DNA from: Vicinamibacteria bacterium
GTDB lineage: Bacteria > Acidobacteriota > Vicinamibacteria > Fen-336 > JAGNNV01
Direction: 5' to 3'
NCBI GenBank assembly: GCA_019694155.1
Contig: JAIBCN010000146.1
Coordinates: 1 to 55,793 of the forward strand
Length of the DNA stretch: 55,793 bases
This document shows, piece after piece, positions 52,913-55,793 of the stretch (position 1 is the stretch's first letter; each line of letters begins with the position of its first letter). Made by a program: the position numbers and the translations under genes. A model generated the notes under the pieces. That model saw only the letters and a list, made by a program, of their open reading frames with translations, made no database searches and was not told where the DNA came from.

Positions 52913-53659
52913 CTACCTCGCGACGGGGCGGGTGAACCTCTTGGGATCGAGCTTGGGGTTCACCTCGTACTCGACGAGGGTTACCGTAGCGGGCTCCTGC
53001 CCGGGGGCCGAAATCGTCCGCTTATAGGCGACGGTCATCCCACCGGTGGTTCGAAAATCTGAATAGTCGGTGGTCTGCTCCACCGGTCCCGCCTGCGACA
53101 CGCGCCGCAGGATGCGGCCGGTGGCGGGGTCGACGAACCACTTCACTTCGTCCTTCTCGAGGCGCAGCACCAGGAGCTTCGTCTCGATCGCGCCGATCCT
53201 GACCCCCGGCGACATGGTCAGGGAGAGAGCCGGATCGTCCATCTTCTGGGAAAGGGCCAGGGCGCTCATTCGCAGGTCCCGCAGAGCCGTCTCCTTCTGG
53301 AGCACGGGCATGTCCATGGCCCCCATGGGCGAGGACATGAACGCATCCTCGGAAGTCACCACCCGCACGTAGACCACGCCCGAGATGGTGAGCGACTGGC
53401 TCTGGCGCAACGGGGCCCCTACCGAAGACCAGGCGTCAACGTCGATCGACTGCTCGCTTCCCGTGGGAGACTTCGTGAGCAGCGTGGCCTTCTCGCGAAT
53501 GGCCTTGACCGCCTTCAGGCTCTCCGCTCCTCCGAGACTCTCCACGACCTTCGCGAACAGGGCCCTGGCTTCCGGTGGCGCGCCCTCCGCGAACACGGAG
53601 ACCGAGCCCGGGGACAGAAGAAGGAGAAGACCGACGCGGGCGAAGATCGGGAGTCGCAT
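52913..53659 (-). CDS. periplasmic LolA-like (lipoprotein-sorting fold) protein
   Basis: 248 residues. A signal peptide (VGLLLLLSPGSVSVFA) is followed by ARALFAKVVESLGGAESLKAVKAIREKATLL, a half-barrel beginning seen in LolA/LolB-type domains attached to M16 proteins. VKWFVDPATGRILRRVSQ and TTDYSDFRTTGGMTVAYKRTI follow as paired strands. No lipoprotein Cys is present. It probably shields hydrophobic ligands or assists the M16 pair, which lies 116 bases downstream on the same strand. Confidence 0.75.
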   Translation of the reverse strand: MRLPIFARVGLLLLLSPGSVSVFAEGAPPEARALFAKVVESLGGAESLKAVKAIREKATLLTKSPTGSEQSIDVDAWSSVGAPLRQSQSLTISGVVYVRVVTSEDAFMSSPMGAMDMPVLQKETALRDLRMSALALSQKMDDPALSLTMSPGVRIGAIETKLLVLRLEKDEVKWFVDPATGRILRRVSQAGPVEQTTDYSDFRTTGGMTVAYKRTISAPGQEPATVTLVEYEVNPKLDPKRFTRPVAR

Positions 53660-53681
53660 GAATGAAGGAGCCTAGCGCCTT

Positions 53682-55478
53682 CTACTTCTTCGCGGGGGCC
53701 GTGGCCTTCCCGATGAGATCGAGGGACCGCGGGTTCGCAGCGTAGCCCTGGCGGTAGAGCGCGGCCTTGTCCGCGGGCAGGCGGTAGCCCGCGGCGATGA
53801 GCTCCTCGAGGCCGTCGTGGCCCGAGAAGAGACCCATCTCGAAAGCGGTCAGTCCGGCCGAGTTCTTCGCATCGACCCTGGCTCCCGCCTTGACGAGCAG
53901 CGCGATGGTTTCGCGGTCGCAGCCGCCCATGGCCGCCGCCATCAGCGGCGTGTTCATCTGGGCATCGGCCAGTTTCGGATCGGCGCCCCGCGCGAGCAGG
54001 GTCTTCAGGATCTCCTTCACCGCCGCGGGAGTGGGCCGCTGAACCGGGGAACAAGCACCCGCGCGGAAGAGAAAGCTGAGCGGCGAATCGCCGTCCTTGT
54101 CGGCGCGGCCGTTCGGGTCCATCCCCGCGTCGAGATACGCCTGAACCACCGCGGGATCGCGTTCGGTGAGGGCCCCGAAGAACGAGTTCACGTCGAAGGC
54201 CCTCTTCTTCGAGCGGAGGACGGCCAGGGCATCGGCCTCGCCCTGCGCGTTGCCGGCCGGGGACTTGGGGCGTTCGCCCTGGGCTGCCCGGCTCGAAGCC
54301 GGCGCCGGCGCCGCGCCCGACGGGCCGGTCTGCAGGCGCAGAAGGGCCCGGGCCGCCTTGTCGCGCACCCCGGCATCGGGGTCCTTCTCGCTCGCGGCCC
54401 GAAGGGCGGCCGCCGCACGCTCGGCCACGAGCTTCTTCCCCGCCGCGGGCGTCGCCTGGTTGCGATCTCCGATCTCACCAATGGCCTCCGCCGCATTCTC
54501 GCGGAGACTCTTGTCGGCCTCGCCGAGCGCACGCACGGCCACGTCGATCTGATCCGAGGCGAGACCGCGGGCCTCGCCGAGCGCGTAGACGATGGCGCGC
54601 CGTATCGACGGGTCGGGGTGCTTCTCGAACCGCGCGGCCTCCGGCGCCCAGGTCGCGACATCACCGGCGCTCGACGCGGTGCGGCCCATCAGGAAGAGGA
54701 CTTCGCCCAGCACCTTCGGATCGGGCGAGGCAAGCTGCTCCACCAGCAGCTTCGCCCAGCCCTCGGGGCGCGGATCGAAAAGGGCCATCGCCTTGAGGGG
54801 AATGTCGTTTCTCTGACGGAAGTCCACGGCCGCGACGCGGAGCGCCTTCAGCAGGGAACGGTCACGCGTGTCCTTGACCAGCCGTTGCAGAGCGGTCTCG
54901 CCGATCTCCACGTTGTTCCGGCTCGCATCGCGCGTCTTGTAGTCGGAGGAAGCGAGGCCCTGGAACTGACCCTCGATGTAGTCAAGGATGGGATCGACGA
55001 GCCGGGACGCCGGCGCCTGTCCGACCAGGCTGCGCGCGGCCAGAAAACGATCGGTGAGGCCTCCTTCCTCGAGCACGCGCATCCGCGCCCGCCCCAGCTC
55101 CTTCTCGCCGACCTTGAGCGCCTTCTCCAGAGCCTCGGCGGCCTGGGCCACAACCGACGGCCGCGGATCGTCGAGCGCCTTCATCAACGCCTGGCGCGCC
55201 GGCTCCGCCTCCTTGTCATAGGTGCCGAGCGACCTAGCGGACGCCGCGCGCACGCGCTCATCCACGTCGGAAAGCCCCTGCACGAGAAGGGCGGCGCCTT
55301 CCGGCCGCTTCCAGCTCGAAAGGGACTCCACCGCGGAGAGGCGCTTCTCCGCATCCTTGCTCTTGATGTCCTTCGCCGCGCGCTCCGTGACCTCGCGACC
55401 CATCTTGTCGAGCCGGCTTTCCTGCGGCGCGGCCGACGACAACGCCAAAGTAAGAAGTACCAAAGTGAGCAGCCGCAA
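53682..55478 (-). CDS. secreted HEAT-repeat and ankyrin-repeat protein
   Basis: About 598 residues from a TTG at 55478, which has GGAGG seven bases upstream; GTG 55484 and an ATG further up are alternatives. A signal peptide (LLTLVLLTLALSSAAPQ) precedes HEAT-like units in the first 400 residues (GLSDVDERVRAASARSLGTYD, ALDDPRPSVVAQAAEALEKAL, SIRRAIVYALGEARG, SLRENAAEAIGEIGD). A Pro/Ala-rich linker leads to ankyrin repeats (AYLDAGMDPNGRADKDGDSPLSFLF, LLARGADPKLADAQMNTPLMAAAMGG, LLVKAGARVDAKNSAGLTAFEMGL). It has no enzymatic motif. The repeats suggest a periplasmic protein-binding scaffold. Confidence 0.85.
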   Translation of the reverse strand: MRLLTLVLLTLALSSAAPQESRLDKMGREVTERAAKDIKSKDAEKRLSAVESLSSWKRPEGAALLVQGLSDVDERVRAASARSLGTYDKEAEPARQALMKALDDPRPSVVAQAAEALEKALKVGEKELGRARMRVLEEGGLTDRFLAARSLVGQAPASRLVDPILDYIEGQFQGLASSDYKTRDASRNNVEIGETALQRLVKDTRDRSLLKALRVAAVDFRQRNDIPLKAMALFDPRPEGWAKLLVEQLASPDPKVLGEVLFLMGRTASSAGDVATWAPEAARFEKHPDPSIRRAIVYALGEARGLASDQIDVAVRALGEADKSLRENAAEAIGEIGDRNQATPAAGKKLVAERAAAALRAASEKDPDAGVRDKAARALLRLQTGPSGAAPAPASSRAAQGERPKSPAGNAQGEADALAVLRSKKRAFDVNSFFGALTERDPAVVQAYLDAGMDPNGRADKDGDSPLSFLFRAGACSPVQRPTPAAVKEILKTLLARGADPKLADAQMNTPLMAAAMGGCDRETIALLVKAGARVDAKNSAGLTAFEMGLFSGHDGLEELIAAGYRLPADKAALYRQGYAANPRSLDLIGKATAPAKK

Positions 55479-55793
55479 CGTCACACCTCCAGTGAAACAA
55501 GGATACCCGCCGAGTTCGTGCGCGAACCAAGCGACACAATCGGCTGCCATCGGGTCCCCTCCTGCCGGCCTACGACGACGTGCCTACCGGAACCGATTGG
55601 ACCCGAATCTGGAGCGGGGCCGAGGGCAGTGGTCCCGGTTGACGCGCGGGGGCCGGGCCGGGGCCGACGTTGCGCCCTGAGGCGGGGTTGGATCGTGCAG
55701 GACTACGGCGAACGAGGGCCCCCGATCCACAGCAAGGGGTTCGCATCGTGCCTCCGCTTGCCGTTCCGCAGCGGGAACACCGCCGCCCCCCCG
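55479..55793. other. right-edge region, no clear gene
   Basis: It should contain the promoter of the HEAT/ankyrin gene on the minus strand. I see no convincing coding frame, RNA gene or repeat; a gene may begin beyond the window edge. Confidence 0.4.

Overview
The window is a G+C-rich (clearly above 60% by eye), densely coded bacterial chromosome segment with no rRNA operon, CRISPR array, insertion sequence or phage gene. A PEGA-domain envelope protein, many secreted TPR, M16, M61, DUF885 and CocE-type proteins, a bacterial-type sigma-54 promoter and an unusual HisRS/tRNA-His pair fit a Gram-negative-type, soil-like lineage such as Acidobacteriota. That placement is inference from gene content, not a phylogeny.

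Layout. 1-5.3 kb (minus): a GT-C-like membrane protein with a GT2 glycosyltransferase, a lytic transglycosylase and a YihY/BrkB protein. 5.4-9.0 kb (minus): leuA-leuC-leuD behind a terminator that looks like an attenuator. 9.2-14.8 kb: a PEGA-domain protein with a sigma-54 promoter, a frameshifted 4Fe-4S protein, a TPR protein, an M20 peptidase and rsmE. 14.8-18.4 kb: a proline iminopeptidase, an AlaX editing protein and an alpha/beta hydrolase. 18.4-22 kb: a promoter, leader peptide and attenuator in front of a three-enzyme fusion (chorismate mutase, prephenate dehydratase, DAHP synthase), then a TPR protein and a cNMP-binding/DUF1003 protein. 22-25.6 kb: DUF885 peptidase and MBL-rhodanese genes divergent from an ArsR regulator. 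25.6-32.3 kb: a TrpR-family regulator with a 20-bp palindromic operator and hisD-C-B-H-A-F-IE in the E. coli order, without hisG. 32.4-38 kb: a beta-barrel protein, an FAA-family hydrolase, HPF, a tandem universal stress protein and a membrane pyrophosphatase. 38-44.6 kb: a CocE hydrolase, a TPR protein, a degenerate M61 protein, an NAGPA-like protein, a YdcF protein and rdgB. 44.7-46.5 kb: tRNA-Arg, tRNA-His and hisS. 46.6-55.5 kb: a DUF4177-like small protein, a pentapeptide-TIR protein, an AHL-lactonase-like MBL protein, a TPR/DUF1579 protein, an M16 pair, a LolA-like protein and a HEAT/ankyrin protein.

Amino-acid biosynthesis control is the main theme. Both the leu and the phe/aro loci start with a short leader ORF, an intrinsic terminator and a leader segment complementary to the terminator's 5' arm, the classic layout of translation-coupled attenuation. 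The his operon instead carries its own TrpR-family regulator and operator. Between hisC and hisB lies a 139-nt insert of nested perfect hairpins, bridged by a 48-codon frame.

The points most worth a second look are the near-leaderless phe attenuator with its trifunctional enzyme, the leu attenuator, the hisC-hisB structured insert, the A73 tRNA-His paired with a KPGPGRF-type HisRS, and the pentapeptide-TIR protein.
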